Source: SHZI01 sp041396045 (lineage in GTDB: Bacteria > Pseudomonadota > Gammaproteobacteria > Steroidobacterales > GCA-2729495). From it: 64,000 bases of DNA. How positions within the stretch are numbered: position 1 is the stretch's first letter; each line of letters starts with the position of its first letter. The position numbers were made by a program, and so were the translations under genes. The DNA lies in the NCBI GenBank assembly GCA_041396045.1, contig JAWKZI010000005.1:124001-188000 (forward strand). The letters are read 5' to 3'. Shown piece after piece: positions 25,795 to 34,640 of the stretch. The notes under the pieces were generated by a model that saw only the letters and a list, made by a program, of their open reading frames with translations, searched no databases and was not told the origin of the DNA.

Positions 25795-26109
25795 TTGTCA
25801 ATGCTGCCACCTCCATCCTGCCGCATCGAGCTGCTGGCGGCAGGCTGGAGGGGCGCGGCGCCGTCTATGCATCGGCTTGCCGTTCGTCGCTCAGCGGCCG
25901 GATGCGGCGCGTCGGGCTTTCTGCTCGGATGGGCCGTTGACCGCACCCGAGAACTGGGTCGCCAATACCTTCGGCTCGACTGTGATGCAGCGCAGACCCG
26001 TCTCCGAGCTTTCTATGAGCGTTTCGGTTTGCGATACCGCAGTGATCGACAGGCCGAACCTTATTTTGTAGCGTGGTACGAAATCGAGGTCTGGCAGAGC
26101 AGGGGGTAG
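25795..26109 (+). pseudogene. 5'-truncated GNAT acetyltransferase fragment
   Basis: Only the C-terminal half of a GNAT domain is recognisable: LAVRRSAAGCGASGFLLGWA (degenerate acetyl-CoA loop), RELGRQYLRLDC, LRAFYERFGLRYRSD and a final VAWYEIEV strand. The N-terminal strands expected before this are missing and are replaced by sequence unlike GNATs. It lies immediately upstream of another GNAT gene. A truncation, or a frame change near 25860, would explain it. Confidence 0.5.
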
Positions 26110-26112
26110 TGC

Positions 26113-26655
26113 GTGAATATTCGAATACTCGACGCCGCCGACGTGGCTGCATTCCAGTCACTGCGCCTCGCAGGCCTGCAAGAATGCCCGCAGGCATTCT
26201 CATCGAGCTTTGAAGAAGAGAAAGACCTGTCGCATGCGGACATCGCCGGGCGGCTCCTTCCAGGTGCAGGACATTGTGTATTTGGCGCCTTTCGTCAGTT
26301 CCAGCTTGTAGGCATCCTGGGGTTCCAGTGTGAAGGGAGGCGGAAGCTGGCGCACAAGGCATTCATCTGGGGAATGTACGTGGCGCCGGGACATCGCAGA
26401 ACCGGCATTGGCGGCGGGTTGCTGGCAGCCGCGCTTGACCACGCGGATTCGCTCCCCGCGATTCGCCTGGTCAACATAGCGGTTAACCGATCCAATTCTG
26501 CCGCCGTGGCACTCTACCGGGGTGTTGGTTTTAGCGAGTACGGCGTCGAGCCGGATGCACTATGCGTCAATGGCAGTTACTACGACGAAATCCAGCTGGT
26601 TCGATTCAGCCGCAGAGGCTCCGGATCATCGTCGCCAAACGGCGCTGGTACCTGA
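26113..26655 (+). CDS. GNAT-family N-acetyltransferase
   Basis: A 180-residue protein starting at GTG 26113 behind AGGGGG. It has a full GNAT domain: N-terminal IRILDAADVAAFQSLRLAGL, then IWGMYVAPGHRRTGIGGGLL with the acetyl-CoA loop (R-R-T-G-I-G), and VNRSNSAAVALYRGVGFSEYG, the typical N/Y motif near the C-terminus. The N-terminal LQECPQAFSSSFEEE is common in GNATs that take small amines or protein N-termini. The substrate is unknown. Confidence 0.87.
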   Translation: MNIRILDAADVAAFQSLRLAGLQECPQAFSSSFEEEKDLSHADIAGRLLPGAGHCVFGAFRQFQLVGILGFQCEGRRKLAHKAFIWGMYVAPGHRRTGIGGGLLAAALDHADSLPAIRLVNIAVNRSNSAAVALYRGVGFSEYGVEPDALCVNGSYYDEIQLVRFSRRGSGSSSPNGAGT

Positions 26656-26700
26656 CACTGCAGCTGTGCGTAACTGAAATCTTGCCAACGATGGATGTCG

Positions 26701-27918
26701 TCAGGGCGCCGCTGTCCGCGCCTTCGCCTGAACTGCCGTCATGACGCGCAACAGGTTGCCGCCCCAAAGCTTCTGCAGATCGTCGGTGTCGTAACCGCGG
26801 GCAAGCAACTCGCGGGTCACATTCGGCGTCTCTGCCGCGTTTCGCCAGCCCTCAATGCCACCGCCACCGCCAAAGTCGGAGGCGATACCGACATGATCAA
26901 TGCCCAGCAGGCGCACCGCGTAATCGATGTGATCAACGAAGTCGGCAACCGTTGCATTGACCTTCGGCCACTTGTCGTCGATGGCCTTGCGTTCGGCAAG
27001 GTATTTCTCACGCATGTCCGGCGGCAATGCATCCGGATCATGTTTGCCGCCGGTCAACCCGACTTCGGCTGCCAGCGAAAGAATAGCGGCTGTTCGCTCC
27101 GGTGGTGACAGCTTCAGATAGCTGCTGAAGGCAACAATCTGGACGACGCCGCCAGTTGCCTTCACCGCCAGTAGCTGCTCGTCGTCCATGTTGCGGCTGA
27201 TATCTGTCAGGGCGCGTATCGCAGAGTGCGAAGCGATGACCGGTGCAGTGGATGCCCGGGCGATCTGGATCGCGGTGGTGCGGTGGGCGTGAGATACGTC
27301 GACCATGATCCCGAGGCGATTCGCTTCAGCCACCACGGCGCGGCCGGCATCCGTCAAACCACCGTGCAGGGTTTCCGTTTCGCCGGCTGAACGACGCGGG
27401 TCGGCCGAGTCTCCGAGTTTGTTGTGGCCCATGTGGGTGATGCCGAGATAGCGCACGCCAAGGTTGTAATACTGCTGAAGGTTGGCGGGATCGCCGCCGA
27501 GCGGATAGGCGTTCTCCATGCCAAGAAAGGCCACGAGCTTGCCTGCGGCGTGAATGCGCTGCGCGTCGGCAGCGCTGCGAGCAAGTTCGATCTGGTCCGG
27601 GTGACGGTCCAGCATGCGCCGGATTGTCCGGTATCGGGCCAGCGCTTCTTCTCGCGCCGCTACCTGGCCCGCGGGCGTCAGGTCGCCCTGCATGGAGAAC
27701 AGAATAAAGAAGGCGGCATCCAGGCCACCTTCTCTCATTTTGCGAATATCGACCTGGGCGTCCGGTTGTGCGAGGTCGCCGATGTCTTCTGCCTCGTCGA
27801 TGCGCGGAACGTCCACATGCGAGTCGATGGTAAACAGCGCGTTGTGCGTGGCCTGGTCAGCCGGAACGGTCGACCCGGCGAGCGCGATAAGAGCGACGGT
27901 CAGAATTTTTGCAAGCAT
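26701..27918 (-). CDS. Membrane dipeptidase (peptidase family M19)
   Basis: A 405-residue protein with an N-terminal export signal (LTVALIALAGSTV). The M19 renal-dipeptidase fold is clear: IDSHVDVPR (first zinc His/Asp pair), FLGMENAYPLG (the bridging Glu), GITHMGHNKLGDS, VDVSHAHRTTA, VIASHSAIRAL and a late HVGIASDFGGGGG. These enzymes are zinc-dependent and cleave dipeptides, often with D-residues. A periplasmic location is likely from the signal. It stands alone, convergent to the GNAT gene. Confidence 0.92.
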   Translation of the reverse strand: MLAKILTVALIALAGSTVPADQATHNALFTIDSHVDVPRIDEAEDIGDLAQPDAQVDIRKMREGGLDAAFFILFSMQGDLTPAGQVAAREEALARYRTIRRMLDRHPDQIELARSAADAQRIHAAGKLVAFLGMENAYPLGGDPANLQQYYNLGVRYLGITHMGHNKLGDSADPRRSAGETETLHGGLTDAGRAVVAEANRLGIMVDVSHAHRTTAIQIARASTAPVIASHSAIRALTDISRNMDDEQLLAVKATGGVVQIVAFSSYLKLSPPERTAAILSLAAEVGLTGGKHDPDALPPDMREKYLAERKAIDDKWPKVNATVADFVDHIDYAVRLLGIDHVGIASDFGGGGGIEGWRNAAETPNVTRELLARGYDTDDLQKLWGGNLLRVMTAVQAKARTAAP

Positions 27919-28110
27919 TGTTTGGATATTGCTTCGATGTTCAGAGCAGGTGCGGCATTGTAAGTCGAACGGCCCGGTAAGCTGACCAAGCGGATTGCGT
28001 CCATTGCCGACAGGCGGCCGTAATTAAACATAATCACACCCCGGCGCTGCGGCCCTGCCAAAGCGAGCCTCTATACTCCGGGCAGGCCCTCTTCAATTGA
28101 GTACAGTCCG

Positions 28111-29553
28111 ATGACACCACTTTTCCGCCTGTCCATGCTGTCAGCCGCGCTACTTCTGCTCAGCAGCTGCGGCGGTGGCGGCGGAGACGGCGGCGGCAGT
28201 ACTTTGGGGCCGCAGACGGCGACGGTGGGGATTGCGCTCACCGATGCGCCGACCACCGATATCGATCAGGCGCTGGCGACCATAACGTCTGTCGAATTGA
28301 TCGGTGACGGTGGTCGCGTCAGTCTGTTCTCCGGTACAGAGACGGTTGATCTGCTGAAACTCGGAGACTATTCGGAACTGTTTGCGGTCCGCAACGACGT
28401 TCCGGCCGGCAACTACAACAAAATCCGTATGCAGGTCAGCAACCTGGACCTGATTCGCCTGGACGCCGCTGGCAACGTGGCCGAGACCCTTCACCCGAAA
28501 CTGGTGGCGAACGGCAAGATTGATCTCAATCCGCGCGGATCGTTTCATGTGGCGCCGGGAGCGACGCTGATGATCACGCTCGATTTCGACATGAACAAGT
28601 CGTTGAAGATCACCGAGACGGGCAATGGCAAGCTGATTCTGCGGCCAGTCATTTTCGTGGATATTGCCAACGGTATTCCGTCGCCGGGCCTCACGCGTAT
28701 TCACGGTCGCGTAACGGATATCGGGAATGGCGACGACTTCCGGCTCTGTCAGACTGCTCTCGCCGCCTCCAGCGCCCAGGACCGCACCGAAGCGCGAACC
28801 GCGGTGGACAATCGCTGTGTGCGGGTACGAACCGATGGGCAAACGGGGATCTTCGGCAGCGATGGGCTGCCTCAGGCGTTGATCATGTTGGCGGAAAACG
28901 AGGAGGCTACCGTCATCGGCCGGCTCCGGCCTGTCACCAAAGGCAGCGACGAAGATGATCGCGCTGATGAACACTTTGCGCTGGACGCCTATGTGGTCGA
29001 GGAGGGGCCGCTCGGGACCTTCAGGCGCCTGCGTGGCGCCGTCGCGGGCACCGTCAATCCCGGATCGGACCAGTTCAGCCTGGACCTGGCGCCCGGGCAA
29101 GGCATCGTCAGCGATGATCCACTGGCCGCGCAGCTCTACCCAAAGTCACGTGTGTTCTCACGCGCTGGCGTGGAGCTGACACGGGCCGACGTGACCCTGG
29201 GCGTGTCAGCTCTGGTCGACGCAGTGCTGGCTGTCTCCAGCATCGATGACGTACTTCGAACGGCGCTGGTCGTCATTGACAAGGGCGTGAGTGGTGGCGA
29301 GAAGGTTGTTGCTGGCTCCGTACTGACGGTCGATGTGGCAAGCGGCCAGTTGCTGGTGGCCACCGACGTGGGCGATCGTTGTATTGACGCCGCGAATGCC
29401 GATGTTTTCCTGGTTGGCGAGAGCGACGACAGCCTCGCGAGCGAGCGAGGCACGCTGTCCGATCTTTCGCCTGGCCAGTCGCTCAACATCTTTGGACGCG
29501 AGTCCGTCGGTGGCTGCCTGATCGCCAGCACCATCCTGGCAGAGCGGGACTAG
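28111..29553 (+). CDS. DUF4382-domain lipoprotein
   Basis: A 480-residue protein. The signal ends LLSSCGGGGG (lipobox), followed by a Gly-rich linker. Residues 35-190 match DUF4382: VGIALTDAPTTDIDQALATI, then VDLLKL and VPAGNYNKIRMQV, and FDMNKSLKITETG. The remaining 290 residues hold three related beta-rich repeats, probably OB-like or DUF5666-type modules (GRVTDIG..., GAVAGTV..., GSVLTVDVASG). It is outer-membrane anchored on the periplasmic or surface side. It is followed 21 bases later by the Tat-exported reductase. Confidence 0.8.
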   Translation: MTPLFRLSMLSAALLLLSSCGGGGGDGGGSTLGPQTATVGIALTDAPTTDIDQALATITSVELIGDGGRVSLFSGTETVDLLKLGDYSELFAVRNDVPAGNYNKIRMQVSNLDLIRLDAAGNVAETLHPKLVANGKIDLNPRGSFHVAPGATLMITLDFDMNKSLKITETGNGKLILRPVIFVDIANGIPSPGLTRIHGRVTDIGNGDDFRLCQTALAASSAQDRTEARTAVDNRCVRVRTDGQTGIFGSDGLPQALIMLAENEEATVIGRLRPVTKGSDEDDRADEHFALDAYVVEEGPLGTFRRLRGAVAGTVNPGSDQFSLDLAPGQGIVSDDPLAAQLYPKSRVFSRAGVELTRADVTLGVSALVDAVLAVSSIDDVLRTALVVIDKGVSGGEKVVAGSVLTVDVASGQLLVATDVGDRCIDAANADVFLVGESDDSLASERGTLSDLSPGQSLNIFGRESVGGCLIASTILAERD

Positions 29554-29574
29554 AGGCGGGACCGGGGAGTGGGC

Positions 29575-30522
29575 ATGAACCGTCGTGACCTGCTCAAATT
29601 CACCGGTGCCGCCGGCACGGCGTTGTGGCTAGACCCGCAACTGCTCGCCGCCGCCCCTGCGGGCAAAATGATCAAGCGCACGATCCCTTCCTCGGGTGAA
29701 AAAGTACCGATGATGGGGCTTGGCAGTTCCGCGTCCTTCAGCCATCTGGCAGGAAGCGGGGACATCGATGCCTTGCGTAAGGTATTGCGAACGCTGACCG
29801 AAAATGGGGGCACGGTATTTGATACGGCCCCGAGCTACGGTGATTCAGAAGCGGTTGCCGGTGAACTCGTGAACGACCTGGGCTTGGCGGGAACCATCTT
29901 CTGGGCGACCAAGGTGAATGTCGCCGGCAGAGGCGGTGCCTCCGCGGATCCACAGGCGGTGCGTGCGCAGATCGAAACGTCTTTCAAACGCATCGGTACG
30001 CCGACCATCGACCTGATCCAGGTTCACAACCTGGCGGACATCCCGACGCAACTCGGGATACTGAAGGAACTGAAGAAAGAGGGGCGGGTGCGTTACATAG
30101 GCACCACGTCGACGAATGCCAGCAGCTACGACTACCTTGCCCAGGTGATGCGCAAGGAGCCGCTCGATTTCATAGGCGTCGACTATGCGGTTGATAGCCG
30201 CGAGTCGGCGAAAAGGATCTTGCCGCTGGCCCGGGAGCGGGGCATCGCGGTGCTGGCCTATCTGCCGTTCGGGCGCACGAGGCTCTGGAGTCGTGTTAAA
30301 GGTAAGCAGGTACCGGAGTGGGCGGCAGAGTTTGACGCGTCGTCCTGGGCGCAGTTCTTCCTGAAGTTCGTCGCCGCGCATCCTGCAGTCACGGCGATTA
30401 CGCCGGCAACCAGCAAGCCCCATCACATGCTGGACAACATCGGCGGCGCGATCGGCCGCCTGCCCGACAAGGCGACACAGCAGCGGATGATCGAGTACGT
30501 CGACGCATTGCCGACGTCCTGA
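29575..30522 (+). CDS. Tat-exported aldo/keto reductase
   Basis: A 315-residue protein starting at ATG 29575 (CGGGGAG site; a GTG at 29569 is possible). The N-terminus NRRDLLKFTGAAGTA is a twin-arginine signal. The AKR barrel shows TVFDTAPSYGDSE (catalytic Asp and Tyr), WATKVN (Lys) and IQVHNL (His), so all four catalytic residues are present. It is a likely NADP-linked reductase; export suggests folding with cofactor before Tat transport. The next gene also has a Tat signal and a small NTF2-fold domain. Confidence 0.88.
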   Translation: MNRRDLLKFTGAAGTALWLDPQLLAAAPAGKMIKRTIPSSGEKVPMMGLGSSASFSHLAGSGDIDALRKVLRTLTENGGTVFDTAPSYGDSEAVAGELVNDLGLAGTIFWATKVNVAGRGGASADPQAVRAQIETSFKRIGTPTIDLIQVHNLADIPTQLGILKELKKEGRVRYIGTTSTNASSYDYLAQVMRKEPLDFIGVDYAVDSRESAKRILPLARERGIAVLAYLPFGRTRLWSRVKGKQVPEWAAEFDASSWAQFFLKFVAAHPAVTAITPATSKPHHMLDNIGGAIGRLPDKATQQRMIEYVDALPTS

Positions 30523-30542
30523 CCCTTTTCAAGGAGCCTTAC

Positions 30543-31076
30543 ATGCCAGAGCCGAAGCCATTTGATACCCTTAATCGTCGTGATCTCTTCCTGGGCGCCA
30601 GCATGCTCGCCATGCTGGGTATGCGGGACGCCACAGGCGCAGCGCGTGTCGAACTGAGCGAGGCGGAACAGGCAGCGCTGGAAAAGGCCAATGACGCGCT
30701 GGTTGCCAACTTCGTCAAGGACTATGCCACCCGCGATGCCGACGTCCTCTCCAGATATGTGGCGGACGACATCGTCTATCAGATCACTACCGGCATGCCG
30801 GAAGTGGTGGGAGCCGAGGCTTTTCGCAAGCACAACGACAACATGTTCAAGGGCCTGGACAAGGTCGAATGGACCAACCTGCGCCAGTTTGCGATCGGCC
30901 AGATCGTGATCAATGACCGTATCGATGAGTTTTATCCGTATCCCGGCAGCAAGATCCCGCGGATGCGGTTTCACGTCGCCGGCTATTTTCTGATCGAAGA
31001 CAACAAGATCAAGGTCTGGCGTGATTTTCCGTACCCGGGCAGCAAGCAATTGATTGAGCCAGCCCCCAAGGCCTAG
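30543..31076 (+). CDS. Tat-exported SnoaL/NTF2-like protein
   Basis: A 177-residue protein with Tat-type signal NRRDLFLGASMLAML. The rest is a single NTF2/SnoaL cone: a helix with ANDALVANFVKDYATRDADVLSRYVADDIVYQ, then GAEAFRKHNDNMF, and strand pairs ending MRFHVAGYFLIEDNKIKVWRDF. This layout is closest to limonene-epoxide-hydrolase-type SnoaL proteins. The reaction cannot be told. It is 20 bases after the aldo/keto reductase gene and shares its export route. Confidence 0.8.
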   Translation: MPEPKPFDTLNRRDLFLGASMLAMLGMRDATGAARVELSEAEQAALEKANDALVANFVKDYATRDADVLSRYVADDIVYQITTGMPEVVGAEAFRKHNDNMFKGLDKVEWTNLRQFAIGQIVINDRIDEFYPYPGSKIPRMRFHVAGYFLIEDNKIKVWRDFPYPGSKQLIEPAPKA

Positions 31077-31107
31077 TTGCAACGGCTCCCGTGGGTTAGC
31101 GTCGGAA

Positions 31108-31806
31108 TTACCCGTCGCGCGTTCGCGCGATGTGCGCGGCCGTGGCGATGATCACGATGCTGATAATCGGTTCGCCCACATTGCCGAGAATGCCGCCGGT
31201 TTGTGCGTAAGGGACGGCAAAAAACGCCATCGCACCGACCGATCCCAGGACCAGCCACTTCCAGCCGATCCTGATCCACAGATAGATACCGAACACGATC
31301 AGCATATTGGTCAGCGTTATCGCCGGAACCGGGGCAATCGAGCGGCCCGCGCCGATATCCGCATCCGCACCGCAGGCTGTGTGCGACGAGATGTGCGTGG
31401 TGTAGCGCAAGGTATCGGCGAAGCACGAGGGATACAAGGTTGCCTGGGACAGCAGCCACAGGTCATGCACGATAAACACGGTGGCGAGCGTGCAGAACGC
31501 GCCCATCACCAGACGGTGTTTCGCCCAGGCAAAACCGGCTTCGCGCGCCATCGCGCCAATGGCGATGAACGTCATCGGCAAACCGACGTAGTGCGCCACA
31601 AAACGTACGTAGTTGAGTCCCACCAGCACATCACCTTCACCCAGGGTGCTGCCGATACCGATCACGAAGTTGTCGTACCACAGAAGGGTCAGCGGGATTG
31701 AGGCGAAAATCAGGCCGTTGGTACGGTATCGCAGACACAGGCGCGCCGCCCAGACCAGCACCGCGAAGTCCACGACTGCAATGAGCAGGTAGGCTACAGA
31801 CAACAC
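31108..31806 (-). CDS. Multi-pass membrane protein, unknown family
   Basis: A 232-residue protein with six or seven hydrophobic segments. The GTG at 31806 is preferred because GGAGAAAG lies just upstream; the ATG at 31836 lies inside the previous gene. A possible functional spot is the loop SCFADTLRYTTHISSHTACG with paired Cys and His residues. It sits immediately downstream of the alpha/beta hydrolase, almost certainly cotranscribed. I do not recognise the family. Confidence 0.65.
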   Translation of the reverse strand: MLSVAYLLIAVVDFAVLVWAARLCLRYRTNGLIFASIPLTLLWYDNFVIGIGSTLGEGDVLVGLNYVRFVAHYVGLPMTFIAIGAMAREAGFAWAKHRLVMGAFCTLATVFIVHDLWLLSQATLYPSCFADTLRYTTHISSHTACGADADIGAGRSIAPVPAITLTNMLIVFGIYLWIRIGWKWLVLGSVGAMAFFAVPYAQTGGILGNVGEPIISIVIIATAAHIARTRDG

Positions 31807-31807
31807 G

Positions 31808-32917
31808 CTATCTTTCTCCGTTGATGGCCTGGCCATCGATGCGCCGGGCGATCCAGTCGAGGATCAGTGCCGTGGTGGTTGGCGCATCGCGATGCAGAGC
31901 CGCGTCGTGGCCGGTGTGCTCCAGCATGACCATCTCGTAGCTGGCGGCCGCCGGGAAGAATGCCTGTTCGTGGGCAATGGTGCGGTCGTGGTCATGGCAA
32001 TCGAGCGCACCGCCACAGACCACGAAATCGTCCTCGCCCAGGATCTGCAGAACGTTCGCGGTCAGCGCCTTGGACTGCGGGCCAAAATATTTGGCCGATG
32101 AAAGAACCTCGCCCAGCGCCGTGGTCTGACGATTCATTTCATCCACTTCAATAACCGTCGGATCGGTATTGGCCTCGTTATAGAAGAGCTGGTGCCGGGT
32201 ACCGGGCTTGGAGATCATGTAGGTCGGATCGATGATGTGGCCGGCAAATGGACCCTTGATCGCCGCGATGTCCACCCCGGTGCGCATGGCCGTGACAAAG
32301 CCGGGATTGGTGTTGTGCGCGAAACCGGTGAGCACGATGCCGTCCACGCTGGCCGGCCAGGTGAGGCCATGAGCAATGGCGATCACGGAGCCGAAGGAGT
32401 GGGCGACCATGACCACCTTGCCGAAGCCATGTTCGTGCCGCAAGGTATCGACCACCTGCTCCAGCACATACGCCTGGTTGTCCACATTCAGCAGCAGGCC
32501 GAGCGGACGATCGCTCTCGCCCATCCCCAGCCGGTAGAAATTGAAAGTCGCATAGCCGGCCCGCAGGGCGGCGCGGTTGTAGGAATAGGTATCCGGTTCG
32601 TACGGAAAGTCCCAGTACACCGGACCATAGCCGGAACCCGACAACAGAATCTGCAGTGTCTTGCCGCGCGACACGCCCAGAGCGCACAACTCGCCCACGA
32701 CGTTGTATTCAAACCATCCCGACGCCGAAAGCCTGGCCGGTATAACCATCCGGTCGCAATGCACGCCGGGCATTTCCAATGCCGTGGCAAGTTTCAGTCC
32801 CGGCGGCGACAGCAAGGGCGTCGCTCGGCCGCCGGCCAGCCACCACCCGGCCGCCAGCAGCGCCACCACCAGGGTGACCAGCACGATCAGCACAATAGAT
32901 AGTCGCGAGCGGCGCAC
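31808..32917 (-). CDS. Membrane-anchored alpha/beta hydrolase
   Basis: A 369-residue protein. An N-terminal membrane span (LSIVLIVLVTLVVALLAAGWW) anchors it to the inner membrane. The alpha/beta hydrolase core has an oxyanion stretch (LLSGSGYGPVYWDF), YATFNFYRLGMGESDRP, the nucleophile elbow VAHSFGS, a likely Asp in GEDDFV and the His in HTGHDAAL. The substrate is unknown. The middle lid region is long. It is the first gene of a two-gene unit with the membrane protein downstream. Confidence 0.85.
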   Translation of the reverse strand: MRRSRLSIVLIVLVTLVVALLAAGWWLAGGRATPLLSPPGLKLATALEMPGVHCDRMVIPARLSASGWFEYNVVGELCALGVSRGKTLQILLSGSGYGPVYWDFPYEPDTYSYNRAALRAGYATFNFYRLGMGESDRPLGLLLNVDNQAYVLEQVVDTLRHEHGFGKVVMVAHSFGSVIAIAHGLTWPASVDGIVLTGFAHNTNPGFVTAMRTGVDIAAIKGPFAGHIIDPTYMISKPGTRHQLFYNEANTDPTVIEVDEMNRQTTALGEVLSSAKYFGPQSKALTANVLQILGEDDFVVCGGALDCHDHDRTIAHEQAFFPAAASYEMVMLEHTGHDAALHRDAPTTTALILDWIARRIDGQAINGER

Positions 32918-33211
32918 GGCGGACTCCGGTGATGCGTGTCGAATATCGCGGTTGCGAGGGATTGTATGAGGGGCGAGCAGGGTACCGGGTGAGGTTCGGT
33001 GTTTTGTTCGCGAGGCGGCGGGAGTTAACTACAACTCAGCGTTTGCAAAGCGATATATGCATCCCTTGGTTGGCAACATCATGGGGCGCGGAGGTGCATT
33101 CTGGCCTTGCTCTTTGGCAGCCTGCGCCCTGGGCACGCTGCCTGCTGCATAATCGGCCGCATGGGAATGTTATGCGTCACTTTGCGAACAAATTAATTAC
33201 TAGGCAATGCC
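32918..33211. other. Intergenic stretch before the mosaic region
   Basis: This 294-base stretch has no credible gene. It contains a 7-base imperfect inverted repeat GCATAAT...GTTATGC ending at 33177. That resembles an integron recombination core box but is too short for a full attC site. Divergent promoters for the hydrolase and the small gene at 33212 must be here. Confidence 0.3.
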
Positions 33212-33448
33212 ATGAAGGATAATCAGGACATCAACCGCCATTTCAGCGGACCCGTGTACCGGTTCCTCTCAAGCCTGTTCGGGATCTTTCTGGTAGCTGT
33301 GGGCATCTATGTGATTTGTTGTGGCGTAGTGAGTCTTCCCATTCGTATTGGCATTGGCCTGCTAATCACCGTGCTGGGCGCGGAAACACTTTGGTCGGCC
33401 ATTCAGTCCAAGCAGCCGTGGCTAGCCAAACTTGGGCCCTTCATTTAA
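33212..33448 (+). CDS. Small two-span membrane protein
   Basis: A 78-residue protein with two hydrophobic stretches (FLSSLFGIFLVAVGIYVICC and IRIGIGLLITVLGAETLW) and a short cytoplasmic start. No family is recognised. It is short, isolated and in a region of scattered small genes. The bases just after its stop (33462-33484) resemble the left half of an integron attC site, so it may be an old cassette gene. That reading is inference. Confidence 0.55.
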   Translation: MKDNQDINRHFSGPVYRFLSSLFGIFLVAVGIYVICCGVVSLPIRIGIGLLITVLGAETLWSAIQSKQPWLAKLGPFI

Positions 33449-33809
33449 CGGGCTGTCATTGCCTTACAAGTTGTTCAAGCCGAAATCGCCGCGTAGCTTC
33501 AGCCTTGCGCTTCCCTACGCTGGCGCAAAGCTTCGCCACTGCAAGTACCACCCGGTTTTGCGGGGCTGGACTCGTGGCGGAACGGGGTACCCTGTGGTAG
33601 TTTTGCGGGATGAAATTCTCAGCCGCTGACACATTAGAGTTGCCGGTTTCTGAGCGAATTCAGCCATGGAGCGCAAGATCCGGCCTACATCAATGAGCGG
33701 CTAGACGCTTAACCAAGACGATGCAGTCGGGCAGAGTCAATCTGTCATGCCTTTTGCATACGCAAACGCCACACCACTTGCTATTCAATGAGTTCAGCAG
33801 GCCTTGCAT
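33449..33809. other. Gene-poor stretch
   Basis: About 360 bases without a supported gene. Two short open frames occur but lack ribosome sites and recognisable content. The first 40 bases carry a partial attC-like half (GCCTTAC, then TTGTTCAAGCCG) with no matching right half. The last part must hold the promoter of the DJ-1-type gene. I see nothing else. Confidence 0.3.
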
Positions 33810-34571
33810 ATGACACTTCCTCGAAAATCTACTGTCGCCATTCTTCTTCTATGGCCGTTTTTGGCCCTGGCCTCGCCCGTCGGAAAAGTCCTTTTCGTTG
33901 TTTCCAACATCACTGACATGGGGGATGCCGAAAAGCACGATGCGAGAAACAATCTTTGGGAATACGCACCTCCGTATCACGTCTTCCTGTTGCATGGCTA
34001 TGAAGTGGATTTTGTATCGCCGAAGGGTGGCCAGGTCGAGTTCACGATGGACCCGGTCGGTATCAGCAGCTACACGATCAAATATGAAAACTTCCTGGGC
34101 AAGGCCAACAGTTCGCTGAAGCCATCAGAAGTTGATCCACTGAAGTATCAGGCAGTGTTTGTAGGGGGTGGTTACGGCACACTCTTTGATGTGGCGTCGA
34201 ACCCGGCGGTTCTTGGCCTGATTGCGGCGATATATGAAAACGGCGGCGTGGTCGGTGGTTGTGGCCACGGGCCCGGCGGATTTGCCAATGTGAAGCTTAG
34301 TGACGGCACCTACATGGTCAAGGGCAAGCGGGTTGCCGGATTCCCGAATGCTACCGAACACACCAAGGCGTGGGCGAAGGAGGGCACGTTGCTGCCATTT
34401 CTTGTGGAGGACCAGCTTCGCAAAAGTGGAGCCATCGCTCTGAACAAGAAAACACTGGCTGACAAGGAGGCCGTGGTGATTGACCGCCGCATTGTTTCCA
34501 CCATGTTTTTGCCATCCTCGACCTATGTTGCGGAAGAGATGGTGCAGTTGCTGCTGAAGATTCGAAAATGA
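33810..34571 (+). CDS. Exported DJ-1/PfpI (Hsp31-like) family protein with displaced catalytic Cys
   Basis: A 253-residue protein with a signal peptide (ILLLWPFLALAS). The DJ-1/PfpI fold is clear: VLFVVSNITDMG, WEYAPPYHVFLLHGYEVDFVSPKGG, YQAVFVGGGYGTLFD, FANVKLSDGTYMVKGKRVAGFPN and a late FVEDQLRKSGA-like segment. In the usual nucleophile elbow (A-x-C-H-G-P) this protein reads GGCGHGP: the Cys lies one place earlier and Gly takes its position. Normal deglycase or chaperone-type chemistry may be altered. The ATG at 33810 is chosen over the in-frame TTG at 33804. Confidence 0.8.
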   Translation: MTLPRKSTVAILLLWPFLALASPVGKVLFVVSNITDMGDAEKHDARNNLWEYAPPYHVFLLHGYEVDFVSPKGGQVEFTMDPVGISSYTIKYENFLGKANSSLKPSEVDPLKYQAVFVGGGYGTLFDVASNPAVLGLIAAIYENGGVVGGCGHGPGGFANVKLSDGTYMVKGKRVAGFPNATEHTKAWAKEGTLLPFLVEDQLRKSGAIALNKKTLADKEAVVIDRRIVSTMFLPSSTYVAEEMVQLLLKIRK

Positions 34572-34640
34572 ATGCGGCGTGGGATGATCTGGTACTCACC
34601 ATGTCGTTCCAGCGCACCTCGCACCTCGCGCCCCGGCACC

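Noticed and set aside
33154..33177. GCATAAT...GTTATGC inverted repeat before 33212
   Set aside because: Too short between boxes for attC and the arms do not extend; recorded only as a note in the gap entry.
33462..33484. Left half of an integron attC site after the small membrane gene
   Set aside because: The first box and arm resemble attC, but no reverse-complement right half with a GTTRRRY box follows within 200 bases.
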